Source of the DNA: Adineta vaga
Lineage: Eukaryota; Rotifera
DNA length: 64,000 nucleotides
Direction of reading: 5' to 3'
NCBI GenBank assembly: GCA_021613535.1
Contig: CP075494.1
Span: forward strand, 13,392,001-13,456,000
The position numbers were made by a program, and so were the translations under genes. The notes beneath the pieces are model-generated. The model was not told where the DNA came from. It searched no databases and worked only from the letters and a program-made list of their open reading frames with translations. This document shows positions 51,974 through 64,000 of the stretch, one piece after another; position 1 is the stretch's first letter, and the number at the start of each line of letters is the position of its first letter.

Positions 51974-52528
51974 TCAAGTCGATTCATTTGGAAACGGACC
52001 TTGAAGGAGAGCACGAACGAAAACATCGTAATTGAACATGCCTTCGGCATCATCTTTTGTATTGGTTGAACGAAGGATTTCTTCTACAACACGTGGTTCA
52101 AGTTTTTCAGCCATAGCCACAAGAACTTGAGTAAGTTCAGCTAAGGACATTAAACCATTACTTTCTTTATCGAATAATTTTAAACCTTCCATGAAATCTT
52201 CATAGGTACCAAAATTTTTGGCTGGCATTTTATAAAATTCTGAAACGATTGGTAAGAATTCTTCGACTTTAATGCTTTTTTCTCCTGTTTTCTTAGTTTG
52301 ACCACGTTTTTCACATTCAGCTTGTGTTGGATAGAGACCAAGCGAGCGAAGCATATCTCCAATATAGAATGCATCAACTTTACCCTAATGTTTCCATGAG
52401 AAAAAAAAACAATCGAAGAATAGATGATTACGTTTTTAAAAGCAAAGAATTTTTACTTCGTATTTTTTATCGAATACATCGAAGACTTGTTTAGCTTCGT
52501 CTACTTTGTCACTGGGCAAATCGGCCAT
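51974..52528 (-). CDS. Myosin essential (alkali) light chain (160 aa)
   Basis: Two exons, 52528-52457 and 52384-51974, join in phase 0. ATG 52528 gives MADLPSDKVDEAKQVFDVFD. The wording VDAFYIGDMLRSLGLYPT, KSIKVEEFLPIV, YEDFMEGLKLFDKESNGLM and FVRALLQGPF matches essential light chains across animals. The EF-hands are degenerate in the Ca2+ loops, as usual for this family, so it is a structural clamp on the myosin heavy-chain IQ motif rather than a Ca2+ sensor. The longer open frame before the ATG is leader sequence. An acceptor-like AG at 52556-52557 lies 27 nt before the start. Confidence 0.92.
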
Positions 52529-54084
52529 TGCTACTACTGTATAATTTGGCTTGGTCTGAATGTGTCTGGAAGATGTTAGGATGCAAAAAAGAACGACGCG
52601 AGCAACAACGGTAGTAGTAGTAAGTAATAGTAGCAGCAACAAGAGAAAAGCGAAAGAAAAAAAAATGTAGAAGATATCAATCCGTTAGCTATTCCGATGA
52701 TGTTGATATCTTATAAGGCAAAGAAAGAGGAAGGAAAAAGAAGGAAAAAAAGAGGTTATTTCGGTCTATAAGTTATCCAATCGTGTCTTGTTTCTTCATC
52801 TATGATATTTTTTCTCCGTTTGTGGTAATGGTACGAGTGTTGGTGGTAATCATATTCAACGACGTGGTAAAGATAATCAATAAGAAAAGAAAAAGCAGAA
52901 AGACAAAAAAAGAAAATAGAGAAATTAGATTAAGAGAAACACAATTAGAACAAGATTTCTTTCGAAGCAAAATTCAAGTTGTTGCTCAGATCATTTTCAG
53001 TAATTAATACAACCGAATTTTGATTTATTTATTTATTTTCTTGGACATGATTAAAACTCTAGTTATTCATTATTATTTTCAACAAAGAAAAATAAGAAAA
53101 CCTTGATTATATATTGTCAGTTGCTCTTTCGCGTTCGATAGCCTTGGATACCATTCTACTCATGATGATATTGTCTATTTCTCTCTCTCTCTCTCGCTCG
53201 CTCGTTCTTTCCTAGAGAAAATTATATATCAATGCACAATAGGAAGATGTCTTGCTTCAATTCTAAAGCGAAGAAGGAGGAGTGGGAGAGAATAATTTCT
53301 ACACATTTATACTCGACGAACGCATTTCTGAAGACAAGAAAAGAACATGTACATAGAATAGAATTGATGATAGTTATCCTAAAACGAACATATCTGCTTT
53401 AAAAATAACTATCACCGACGAAAACAACTTGTGTTTTGATTTAATTTCACCAGGATAGATTGACAATTTTTGGAGGATGATGATGATGATGTCATAATCT
53501 TCAATAAATGATAAGCGTAACTTTTGATTATCTAATTGTAATCAATGTGTAATTGTTGATATATATGTCTTTTTTTTCTGTCGGGGGTAGACAGTGTGAA
53601 GAAAGCAGTTTCTAAGAGGTCGAGCATGGGACAAATATAAGAACGAATCATAATGGAAGTGATTGTTTAGTTGAGTAGATATATCAATAATAGGATACAG
53701 AATTCTTCAATTCGGATAATTTGAAAACTATCTTTCATCAATATTGATTCTTTGTACATGCAGATCATATGTATAAAAGAACAAAATGAATTTGTTTTGT
53801 CAATGTAAATGTCACCTAGACGAAGATATATATTTACAGACAACTTTGATCAATTGAAAAAAGAATAACATACATAAGCAGAGATTGGAAGAATACAAAA
53901 TAGAAAAGGAAGTATACGAAGAGAAATGAAAAAAAGAGAAGTTTTTTGCTTAATTATTTGTTAATATTACAAGCACAAATCACTTGAACACTATTTTTAA
54001 ACACAGAATTATTAAGAGAAGAATTTTTAACAGAAAAAAAAAGAAAAAAGAAAACAATTTCTTGCACCACGTTCTCTCACATAT
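52529..54084. other. Intergenic between light chain 5' end and PMCA 3' end
   Basis: Simple pyrimidine tracts (about 53177-53205) and AT-rich sequence. The 74-codon plus-strand frame at 52783-53007 is Lys/Arg-biased without recognisable features. No gene was called. Confidence 0.5.
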
Positions 54085-57000
54085 TTATTCATCGATCAAA
54101 TGACCTTGACTATTGCGTTTTTGTTCAGCTGCAATTTCGTCTTTTTTCTCTCTCAACGCTTCTAATCGTGAGCGGAAGGCATTGATCACTTCAAACTAAA
54201 AATGAACAAGAAAAAGTATATTCCAAAACCTGAAATGTTAACAATTCAAACCTCAGTATTAAGTCGATCGACACTCTTTCGAAGCATATATCGAGCAAAT
54301 ATCGGTGGTGGTGCGATCACAACTGTTGCATTTGTTAAATGAGCAACGGTAGAATATTTACCATATGTTGGCTTTTCCGTATCCTTTTCATTATCATCTT
54401 CAATATCATCTTTTTTCGGTGATCGTTTTTTCTCCGATTTATCATCTGATTTTCGACGTTGATCATTTTTGTCGTCATCTTCAAATTTCTTCTGTCGTTT
54501 ATACAAACATGGACAACAAATACGATATATGCCCGAAAAACATCGACTAAATGGTTCAATTGGAATAAATAACAAAATCTAAATCATTGAACATTTATCT
54601 ATAGAAAATAAAATCTTTTTTCATTTTTCAATAACAAACCTGTTGCCATACAAGTGAACCGAGACCAAAAAGTAAACTCCATGCCCATTGTTTAATATCT
54701 AATCGTGCACAACTGAATACTTTATCACCAAATGTGACAATAATGATCTATAAATGAAATGGAAATGTATTATATTTATCTATTTTTCATTTCTTACTTG
54801 TGCAATAAAGCAAAAGATCCAAATGCCATAAAAAAATGGATTTCGATGAATGCCTTTCAATACATTTCTTTCACCATGTAATTTTCGTGAATTAATTTCA
54901 TTAAATAATGTCATTAAAACAAATGCATTGAATACCAGAGTAAACTGTTCACTTATTTCTCGTCCTGCATGAGGATCTGATTGAATTTTAATAACAGTTG
55001 ATTCAACGTCGAGAAAATATTGTCCAGCATAAAGAATAACAAACATAATAATGAGTTGATATAAGGATTGACCAATAATATTACGCATCATCATTGATGA
55101 TATAATCGATTTTGTACGACCATATGGTTTTCGATTCAATAGATCTTCTGTTGGTGGTTCAGTTGCAAGTGCGAGAGATGCTAACGTATCCATAACAAGA
55201 TTAACCCAAAGCATTTGAACGGCTCGTAGTGGAACACTCTAGAATAGAGAAAGAAAGAAAGAAAAATGAATTGAAAACAAAGAGAAGAGAAGAAATCATA
55301 CGCTGATAGCTGCAGCTGATATAACGGATAAAACACCAGCAGAAAGATTAGCAGTTAATTGAAATTGAAGAAATTTTGCAATACAATCATAAACATTTCT
55401 TCCCCACATCATTGCTTTAACAATTGATGAAAAATTATCATCAGTTAAGATAATATCAGATGCTTGTTTAGCAACATCTGTTCCTTGAATACCCTTAAAA
55501 AAAAGAATTCAATTACAGTTAACTTTTGTATCTGTTCTTTGTATAGACGATGAAATTCATAGCTATTCAAACTACTGCGGAATGACATTTTCTGTGCCAA
55601 AAGTTTTTTCTAATGTCAACATTTCTTTTACTTACCATAGCAAATCCGACATCAGCACGTTTAAGTGCAGGTCCATCATTAGTTCCATCACCAGTAACTG
55701 CAACAACTTCTCGATTTGCACTTATTTGACTTTCGACAATACCATTGACTAAATTATATTTATCTTGTGGTGATGAACGAGCTAAAACACGTAATTTTGG
55801 CCAAACTTCATCAAGTTTCTTTTGTGAAATCTGTACAAAACAACAAAGAACATCAGTATGATAAAATTCGATTGTAAATATTCTCTTGGTTACCTTTCCA
55901 GATGAATCACGAATACGTTTATTAAATTCTTTGCCTTCTAATATAAGAAAATCATCTTCTGGTTTAATTATACCACATTTTGTTGCAATAGAACGAGCAG
56001 TCGTAATATTATCACCTGTTACCATTCGAACAACAACACCTGCTTTCTGACATTTTTCAATAGCTTCTGGTACCTAATTAGAACGAATAAATAAACATAA
56101 TGAAAACTTTCTATAATCCAAACTTACTTCGTCACGAACAGGATCTTCAATACCAACAATACCAATACATATTAAATCGTTAACAATTTTCTTATCATCA
56201 TCCCAATTTTGTTTCTCTTTACCAAGATCTTTATAAGCAATGCAAATTGTTCGTAAACCATCATTAGCCATTTTTTCGATGAAATCTTTTGTTATTTTTT
56301 TCTTCTCATCTTCACTTAAATCTCTTGGTTTATTATCTTTATCAATGATTGATTTACATCTAAGAATAAACAAGTAAATATATATATATACAAAACTTGC
56401 CATCATAACTTCTTACATTGTCAAAACCATTTCTGATGCACCTTTCGTATAAACTCGATAACCTTCTTCACGTTCGATAATTGTTGACATCATCTTTCGT
56501 GCAGAATTAAATGTAAAAACTTTAGCTAATTTTTCTTCAGGAATATTTTTACGAATTTCATCATATGATCCATCCCATTTTAGAACTAAATCAAGTAGAG
56601 CACATTCAGTTTTGTTGCCAACTTGTTTTGGTAAACCACTATCATCTTTAGATTTCTAAACATAAACATTAATCGATCAATTTCATAGAAAATTTCATTC
56701 CAACCTCAATTTTCGATGTATAATTTGCATTAACAGTCACAGCTTCGAAAAGAAGTGGTAATAAATCTTTATTAATTTCATCTTTTTTCGGTAATTTTTC
56801 AAAGTGTTTGTCTATGAAAAAAAAAAGATAGTAGTGAATAAATGAAACAATAATCAAGTTCATCTTACCATTGAAATAGGATTGAACGACTGTCATACGA
56901 TTTGTTGTTAAAGTTCCTGTTTTATCCGAACATATTGTTGAAGCATTACCCATAGTTTCACATGCATCTAAATGTCGGACAAGATTGTTATCCGTCATCA

Positions 57001-59883
57001 TTTTCTAATTAAATGTAAATAAAATAATAATTATAATTTCTATTATTGAATATTATTTACTTACTCGAACAGCATAGGCAAGAGCGAGTGTAACAGCCAG
57101 AGGAAGTCCTAGAAGTTTATTTCATTTTTTATATGTATTTAGTAAACATTGATGTATAAAAACCTTCTGGTACTGAAACGACGACCACAGTAATTGCTTG
57201 AATAAGAAATGAAATGAAATAAGAGACATCACCGGCTGATGCTTTCTGTTTTTTCACAACATAAGTTGTTATACAGAAACGAACAATTAAACAAACTAAT
57301 GTTAAAGCAGCAGCACTCATACCAATATAACCAATAACAAGAGCTAGTCGAGTTAATTTCGTTTGTAGAACGGCTAAAATATTATTTAAAAAAACATAAG
57401 AAAAATGTTCAACATTCGAATCAATTATTTTACTTACATTTTTGTTTACCACTTTTTGATCCTTCTTCTTCATCATCTTCAGCTGCATCCTTTTCAGCCG
57501 TCGCAGCTAATCCAGCTGGTTTCTTTTCAAGATCTTCTTTCGCATCTTTTTTCTTATTTTTATCATCCGATGGACTTGTTGTTGGACGATCATCACTTTC
57601 TTTTTGTTTGCTTGTTTCCGATTTTTTCTCTTTTTCTTCATCATCATCATCATCATCACTTTTAGTTTTCGTCAAAGTTTTCTCTTGTTTGTCTTTACCA
57701 TTTGACTTCTTTTCGGATTCATCATCATTAACTTCACTTGAACTGGATTCCTTGTTCTTCTTTTCTTCTTCTGATTTGTCTTTATCAAGTTCACTTGAAC
57801 TAGATTTTTTCGTTGCATTTTCATCTGCATTCTGTTTTTCTTCATCGGAATTGGATTCTTTCTTTTCTGATTTGATTTTATCGATTTCACCTGAACTTGA
57901 CTTTTTCAATTTTGGTTCAGTTGTATCTTGATCAGATTTTTTCTTTTGTTCATCGTCACTATCATCGCTTGCACTAGAACTTTTCTTTGGTTCTTCATCT
58001 GTTGATGCAGTTTTGACTGGTTTCTTCGTTTCAGATTTATTCTTATCATTATCATCATCATCACCATTAGAACTAGATGATTTCTTCGGTTTATCATCAT
58101 TGTTCTCCTTTGTATCAGCTGATTTGGTTGGCTTCATTTCATGTTCATCTGTACTTGATTGTTTTGCTTCGGGTAATTTTTTAACACGTGGATGATTTGC
58201 TGATGATTGTTTCGTTTCATTAACTGTCTCGATCGTTTGAACATTTGTATCCTTTTCATCAGATGTTGATCGATCCGGTGCAACTTTTGTTGATGAAATT
58301 GGTTTCGGTTTTTTGTCATTTTTCTTGCCATCTTCCTTATCTTTTTTCTTATCTTTTTTTCCCTTCTTTTTCGAATCATCAGCAGTAGCGCCAAGTAAAC
58401 TCATAATTGAACCAACTTGAGAATTCAAACCAACACCAACAACAAGCATTCGACCACTACCTTCCATAACATTTGTACCTGATAATAATCCGACATCTTC
58501 CTTCAAACTCTTTTTAACTAGATCAGTTTCTCCTATAGAAAGCAAAAAGAAAACAAATGATTCGATAATTTTCAACGAAATTCTCAACCTGTTATAGAAG
58601 ATTCATCAATTTTTAGATCACTTGATTGAACAATCAGACCATCAGCTGGTAACAAATCACCTGAAAAGAAAGCAACAACAGATAAAACTTAAATCAATCG
58701 TGTGTCATCTTCTACCATATTTTATAAAACATAGATCACCAACAACAAGTTCATTGACAGGAATTTGTTGTACACCATTATCTCGTATAACCGATGCTTG
58801 TTGATCTTTTTCAATTTTACTTTCTAATCCACGAAATTGACGTTCTTTTCTCCAATCATTAATTGCAGTAACGAATACGACAACAAGAACGGCCACAAGA
58901 ATGGCCACACCTTCAATCCATTCGAGATTAGCTAAAAAAACAAGCACAAATTTCCTTGATAAACTATTTCTCCATTTGTTATTTATAACTCTCCTTTTAT
59001 CAATGCATAATCCTAACTAATCAGAATACTCATATCATTTGATAAACCTTAGTCAATATCAAAGATCCTTTTTAATTCTAATCTTTGACGTAAATAGTTT
59101 AGTTACTCTTTTTTTTTCAATGACATCTATTCTATTGATATAGTTTTCTTTCTTTCACGGTGCAAATATTTTTCTACGCACATTATGAGAAATGACGTCC
59201 ATACTTGATTTTGTTTTTGTCACTGTTCTTTCAAAAAAAAAAAAACTTCCTTGCTTCGGATGTTCTGACGTCAAACAGTCAAAAAAACTTTCAAATAAAT
59301 TAAACAATTTCATGCAGACTAATTATATTTCATAGCAAATTGGAAAACGCTACTAGAAACAATCCTGACGTTATGAATTTACTTACAAAAATATGTTTTT
59401 TTCTGTCAGTAACTAACGAAATGTTTCTCTAATATTGATTGAATGTTAATAAACAAAAAAAGAACACTTACGTTCTTCTTCTTTATCACCGTCCGCTTTA
59501 GGTGGTTTATAAAATGATAAGCCAATGGATACAACAGCACAGACTAATAAAATAATCAATAACATATCATGAAGTGCCTCCCAACATAATCGAAGAAAGG
59601 ATTTCATTGGTTTAGGTGGAATTTCATTTTTTCCATAAGCTACGCGACGTTGTTCAAGATCTTGTTCATTATTAGAATCTAAACCTTTATTTCCATCAAC
59701 TTTTAATTTTTCTAAAACTCCTTGAACGCCATTGTATTCCGACGCTTTCAGTTTCTCCATTAGATCTTTCCCTCGTTCTTGCATGAGTTCCTTGAGTTGA
59801 TCCAATGTAATATCAAACATAGAAGAATCACCACCACCTGCAGCATCTGTAGCAGCAGCTTTTTTCTCCTTCTTGGATGCCAT
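54085..59883 (-). CDS. ATP2B: Plasma-membrane Ca2+-transporting ATPase with expanded charged loop (1438 aa)
   Basis: Seventeen exons: 59883-59472, 58931-58716, 58660-58589, 58532-57438, 57373-57164, 57108-57065, 57004-56869, 56811-56705, 56655-56417, 56359-56128, 56073-55894, 55830-55636, 55493-55302, 55238-54798, 54747-54640, 54578-54252 and 54195-54085. P-type motifs: SSITGETD in the actuator domain, [14 protein letters not shown] in TM4, the phosphorylation site [22 protein letters not shown] in the hinge and [20 protein letters not shown] in TM6. This is a type IIB pump that exports Ca2+ from the cytosol. The C-terminus keeps a short calmodulin-domain-like piece ([16 protein letters not shown]) and then ends quickly. 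After [11 protein letters not shown], exon 4 adds about 310 Lys/Glu/Asp/Ser-rich residues before [15 protein letters not shown], where vertebrate pumps have only a few dozen. That is the phospholipid-responsive loop. Confidence 0.95.
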
Positions 59884-60960
59884 CTAAATTTGAAATAACA
59901 AAAAGAAAACGAAATAATAAGATCAGATATAAAATCCAAGAAGACTAATGTTGAAAATTCATTTTAATCAATTCTATTGAACTGATTTCTCTTTCTCTCG
60001 TCTGTCTTCTCTCTATTTTATTTAAATCAAGACCTTCAATCACAGGAAAAAAAAAGAACGAAACGAAACAAAAAATTACTCGTATTATTTACTTAGATTA
60101 CCATTTTTTTGTTCTCATTGCCCTTTCTTTTTCAAACTGTATGACAGTATGATGTGTATAATTTTCTTTAGATCAATATCTTCAACATTCTATTTAAAGA
60201 ACAAATTTTCTCTACTCCTTGCTTAACTAAATATAAACGTGAGAAAAAATGAAAAGAGAAAAGAATAAAAAAGAAGAACTTCATCTGATTACTGTTTACT
60301 CATCAATGTTATTAGTATTACTTCCAAACGACAAGAGAAAGAAAACAAGTTAAAATACTGTTTTTAATTAATTGTACTGTTTTTCGTTCTGTAAAAGCGA
60401 AGTAGTAGCAGTAACATAGTAACATAAAAGAGGATTTTTTTGTTGTTCTCTATTTCAACTTCATGACTTGAAAAAGTGACACGAATAATACATAAAAGAA
60501 GGACAAAAGAACAAAAGGAATTTGATACATCTTGGATATCTATAGTAAAAGTTTCGTGTATGCTCTACTACTTGAAGCTTGTAAGACTGTCGGTTTCTTT
60601 CTCTCTCTTTCTTTTTTTTTGAATACTTATCATGCGATCGTTTTTATTTGATGTAGAAGAGTTGTTTATGATGATTTAATATCATCCTACTGATGGTATT
60701 TCTCATAGAATAGATGATCATGATTAGTGAGAAGATTCCTATTTCTCTGACTATATTTACATAAAGATACAAGTGTTACATCATCATCATCATCATGCTT
60801 ATGGTCTATGATGTTTGTTTCCCTATGGAGCTGTCAATCATCATTAATTTTTCGGTAATTATACTTCACAGTATGTATCAGAAGAATTTTATTAATAGGC
60901 AATTAAAATGAGTCAGATCAATAGTTAATTATATTTGATAAAACAAAAATCAAATTTTAC
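59884..60960. other. Intron or upstream region 5' of the PMCA start
   Basis: No coding content. An acceptor-like AG (59885-59884 on the minus strand) directly precedes the ATG, so this is most likely an intron of the PMCA transcript. Confidence 0.5.
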
Positions 60961-61105
60961 CTTTTTTGGTTGTTTTATTTTAGTTTCTGGTATTGATTCT
61001 AATAATGGTTTTTCGACTTGTTTATCATCATCAATCTCATCAATTTCATCTTGATGATCTTTCTTAGATGTTTTATCATCTGATTTACTTGTAGTTGCTT
61101 CCGTC
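60961..61105 (-). CDS. Possible upstream coding exon of the PMCA gene (partial)
   Basis: On the minus strand an acceptor (TTTCTAG before 61105) and a donor (GTAAAA after 60961) enclose 145 nt. The open frame is rich in Lys, Asp, Glu and Ser (TSKSDDKTSKKDHQDEIDEI ... KIKQPKK). It ends in phase 0 and could join in frame to ATG 59883 of PMCA, extending its N-terminus. It holds no in-frame ATG, so another exon upstream would be needed. Codon use looks coding. It could instead belong to a separate gene. Confidence 0.4.
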
Positions 61106-61989
61106 CTAGAAATGAAAGAAAAGCAATAATACACATTTCTTACATCAAAATTTGTCTATCAAAAAAAATCGTACGCATATGCAAATTGTGTTAATTATCA
61201 AGATTTTTCATCACACTCGTTACGGCACATCTATTTTTTTCTACGTCTATATTATAACCATATGACTACTGTATGAATGAGTATAATAACACGTGTATTT
61301 CAATAGGTCAATTGGTAAGAATGAGTAGATGACCCCTGATATTATGATAAAGAAGATATTTCATAATAGAAATAATCGAAAGAAAAGCAAAATACCAATG
61401 AAAATTGAAAATAGGGTTATATGATGTGCTTATCTTTATGTGAAATAAAAATAGATTTGAAAAAGAAATTCTTCACTTTTTATTTCGATATCAACACTCA
61501 AGGTAACGTTTATGAGTAGAACTTGTTAAATGATACGCATAGTACACAATAATGTATAAATGTATTCGTAATTTCAAACTTATTGTTATGTTTCATTTAA
61601 AAGTTTTGACTTTCTTCATTAATGAAGTGAAATCAATATGTAGTTAAAATAATATTGATAAACTTTTATCTGATATTCTAGAATTACAATCTAGTTTCCT
61701 TTGTCTTCATCAACATGTACTACTTTGTTGTAAAGAAGAACGTGATGTTTTTGAAAACGAATGCTAAATGAGAAGATTTGCATCATAAAATGAATGAACG
61801 TTTACAGATTATTTACTCCAGTTAAATTTATTTCGCAGATAGTTGTTTGTATATCAATATATGTATCTCATACGATAACGTTTGATCACTATCTAGCTTC
61901 AAAACGTATTTTAATATAGTAATATTCATTCAAGGGAAAATGCGTATAAGCCGTGTTGTAAAGTTCAAAAAAGTTATCTACAATGTAGT

Positions 61990-62004
61990 ATATCGGCACG
62001 GCCA
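61990..62004 (+). repeat. Left terminal inverted repeat of the MITE-like element
   Basis: The 15-bp sequence ATATCGGCACGGCCA, exactly complementary to 62541-62555. Confidence 0.85.
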
Positions 62005-62540
62005 GCCATCGGTCCCCTTCGTTGGGGTAGGTTAAAAATCAGTAATCTTGAAATATTATTAGGTTTGTTGAGCATTCTGAGTTACTCATCTGACATACAA
62101 AATCAATATCATTTTTCTTTCTCAAGAGTTTAACAACAGACATAATTACGAAATTTTAATGTTTTTTCGTTTCTGTCAAAATAATGGTTAAAATTCTGAA
62201 TGAAATTTTCAAAAGAAAACGAAAACGAAAACGAACTAATCGATTCATAGAAAACAATAAATTTAGTCAATACATGATAAAAGAAGTTAGATTTCATAAT
62301 TGAAAGTGTCATAAAAATGGCACTAAACTGTCCTCCGTAGAAAATGAGAAAATTAGTGAAATTCCGCAACGAACGATGTTTTTTAAATAACTTCACTATG
62401 GCTTGGGATAACTCAGTGGAATTTTCAGCGTTGGTAGAGCTAATTAATCTTCATATATGCCCGAAATTTCAGAAAGATCTCTCTTGTTATTGATGAGATA
62501 AATATCTTACAAGTTGAAAAAAATGAAATTCCGTAACGCT

Positions 62541-62555
62541 TGGCCGTGCCGATAT
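62541..62555 (-). repeat. Right terminal inverted repeat of the MITE-like element
   Basis: The 15-bp sequence TGGCCGTGCCGATAT, exactly complementary to 61990-62004. Confidence 0.85.
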
Positions 62556-63356
62556 TCAAATTGGGAGGAATACTATCACGCCCTCTATCAACGGATTAAA
62601 GCTTTATCAACAAAAATGATTTCACTTACTACTCACATCAATTAATCGAAATGCGTATCTATCTGTTCTTTTTTGATAGAAGATTAAAAGTAAATCTACT
62701 CGTTCCATACAACTATTATTGTTGAATTTACACTACTTTAGATAAAAACGTCACAGTGCTTCTATAATACTTTTGGAAATTTAGAAAACATTTGTTGATC
62801 TACGATTAGATAATTTCAACCGTCATAGGTAATTTCTTTACAATGAAAGGAGAGAACATAGTATAAAATCTGTTCTTTTTATACCCCAAGTTTATTCCTG
62901 AACATCTGTCTATTTTCTATACATTTGATTCTTCGCCTCCCCAATAAAACCATTCAACCCTACAAATGCTTTTCAAGGTAAATTATGGTAGAAAAAAACA
63001 AACCACAATAACGCATCGTATAATGATAATAAAAACAATCAACAATGTTATTATTATTGCACAGGGAAAACGAATCACGTAGTTTGATTTGTTAATATTT
63101 CATCACCCGTCTAGTTATTTTATGATAATAAAAAATAAAAATCTTGTGAAATACGAGATCTTTTTCTGACTTATCATATTATTCATAATTAATCTAGTTA
63201 GATGAGTTGTTTTTTTCAATGTGAAAATCGATTTTTCGAACGCATGAAAAAAGAGACTCGGACCTTGAATAAGAATAGTACACTTACATGTTGCCGGTAA
63301 TATAAAGTAGAATGTCGTTCTCACGCCGATGCACGTTTTATTACAAATGGTATTGA

Positions 63357-63377
63357 CTTGCACGCACTGCGTGCAAG
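63357..63377. repeat. Perfect 21-nt palindrome
   Basis: CTTGCACGCA and TGCGTGCAAG pair around a single central C. GC-rich in an AT-rich tract; function unknown. Confidence 0.85.
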
Positions 63378-64000
63378 CAAAAAAAATAAATAAAAGCTTC
63401 TAAAAAGAGAAGAAAAAAACCTATTAGTTATGAAAAGGATTTATACATTGTGATATGTGAATAATATATAAATGTATGCATATATATATACATATTCATC
63501 CAGGTAGATGAAGACGTCATAGAACATCGATAAATGTTGTATGGCATAGAATGTCTAGAAGATTGCAAGTGTTTTATTCTGATTGACGTGTAAATATCTG
63601 GAGTGAGTTGAAATACGTTTTTAATCGAATGGAGAATAAATATTCTTTTACTTGTTTTTCTTTCTGCGAACACTCCTTTTCTCATGTGACTATGTGAAGT
63701 AGAATATTCATCGAATTTTGCGGTTAGAATATTAGATGTGAGCCTATATTTCTTCTTCTTTTTTTCTTTCTTCTTTTCCCTTTAGAGCAAGAACAGACGA
63801 GAAAGAGGGAGAGAGAAAAATACGAACGTTAATTTTGTTTTTCTTATTCGAAACGTAAATATACACTTCATAAATGTATGAATATACATATATATAGCAT
63901 GTCAAATGGAATTATTTCCATAAAAAGAATAAAACAACTCTATCGTATAAAAGAGAGAAGAAAACGTGTTCATTGTAAAGTATACATTAAATATTAGAAA

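Larger units (their letters stand above)
61990..62555. mobile_element. MITE-like non-autonomous DNA element
   Basis: A perfect 15-bp inverted repeat pair bounds a 566-bp interval: ATATCGGCACGGCCA at 61990-62004 and its reverse complement at 62541-62555. If TA is the target duplication (61991-61992 and 62553-62554), the element is 560 bp and starts TCGGCACGG. It holds no open frame for a transposase. An internal 15-bp near-repeat occurs (62357-62371 and 62524-62538, one mismatch). GC-rich ends contrast with the AT-rich flanks. TA targets and short terminal repeats suggest a Tc1/mariner-type origin. No second copy is in the window. Confidence 0.6.
61106..64000. other. Gene-poor tract upstream of PMCA
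   Basis: AT-rich DNA with a MITE-like element (about 61990-62555), a palindrome at 63357-63377, and a pyrimidine/purine tract near 63750-63815. No convincing gene was found. Confidence 0.5.

Noticed and set aside
57405-58394. Open frames on both strands across the PMCA charged insertion
   Set aside because: Shadows of low-complexity coding sequence; only the frame continuous with the pump domains is supported.

Overview
The window is nuclear DNA from a small-genome invertebrate animal. The evidence is animal-type genes split by short GT-AG introns (mostly about 48-80 nt), AT-rich sequence, two eukaryotic tRNA genes, and metazoan proteins: a T-box factor, plasma-membrane Ca2+-ATPase, synaptotagmin-like protein, myosin light chain, makorin and cytosolic HSP90. 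Gene style and spacing fit a rotifer, probably a bdelloid. That assignment is inference; no species marker is present. I rebuilt exon structures by hand from splice sites and reading frame, and in each multi-exon model listed the exon lengths add up to an open frame.

Layout. 1-6 kb: the tail of an acidic protein, a GPCR broken by one in-frame TGA, a small coiled-coil protein, an intron-containing tRNA-Tyr and a makorin E3 ligase. 7.5-10.4 kb: a TBX2/3-type T-box gene with a 20-nt micro-exon, followed by a gene-free upstream tract of about 7 kb. 17.7-23.9 kb: a synaptotagmin-like (Slp/bitesize) Rab effector. Its fifth intron holds a tRNA-Glu and a separate 554-codon reading frame. 24.4-32.3 kb: a compact block with CHMP2A/VPS2, an RNF14-like RBR ligase, an NHL-repeat protein, a coiled-coil protein divergent from it, and an LRR membrane protein. 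36-46 kb: an RNF217-like RBR ligase, an intronless degenerate PAICS-like gene, an unknown protein, a STELLO-like glycosyltransferase and a small membrane protein. 46.5-54 kb: HSP90 with a TATA box and heat-shock-element array, a secreted protein containing 13-nt and 23-nt exons, a small unknown frame and a myosin essential light chain. 54-61 kb: a 17-exon PMCA with a huge charged insertion and a possible upstream exon. 62 kb: a MITE-like element with 15-bp terminal inverted repeats.

Shared themes. Three E3 ubiquitin ligases (makorin, RNF14-like, RNF217-like) lie in the first 38 kb, but nothing shows they act together. The block is ordinary housekeeping and developmental gene content rather than a functional cluster. 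The unusual points are micro-exons, a gene nested inside an intron, splice-acceptor-like motifs just before many start codons (compatible with spliced-leader trans-splicing, which is reported in bdelloid rotifers), the PAICS-like gene that has lost active-site motifs, and the PMCA insertion.
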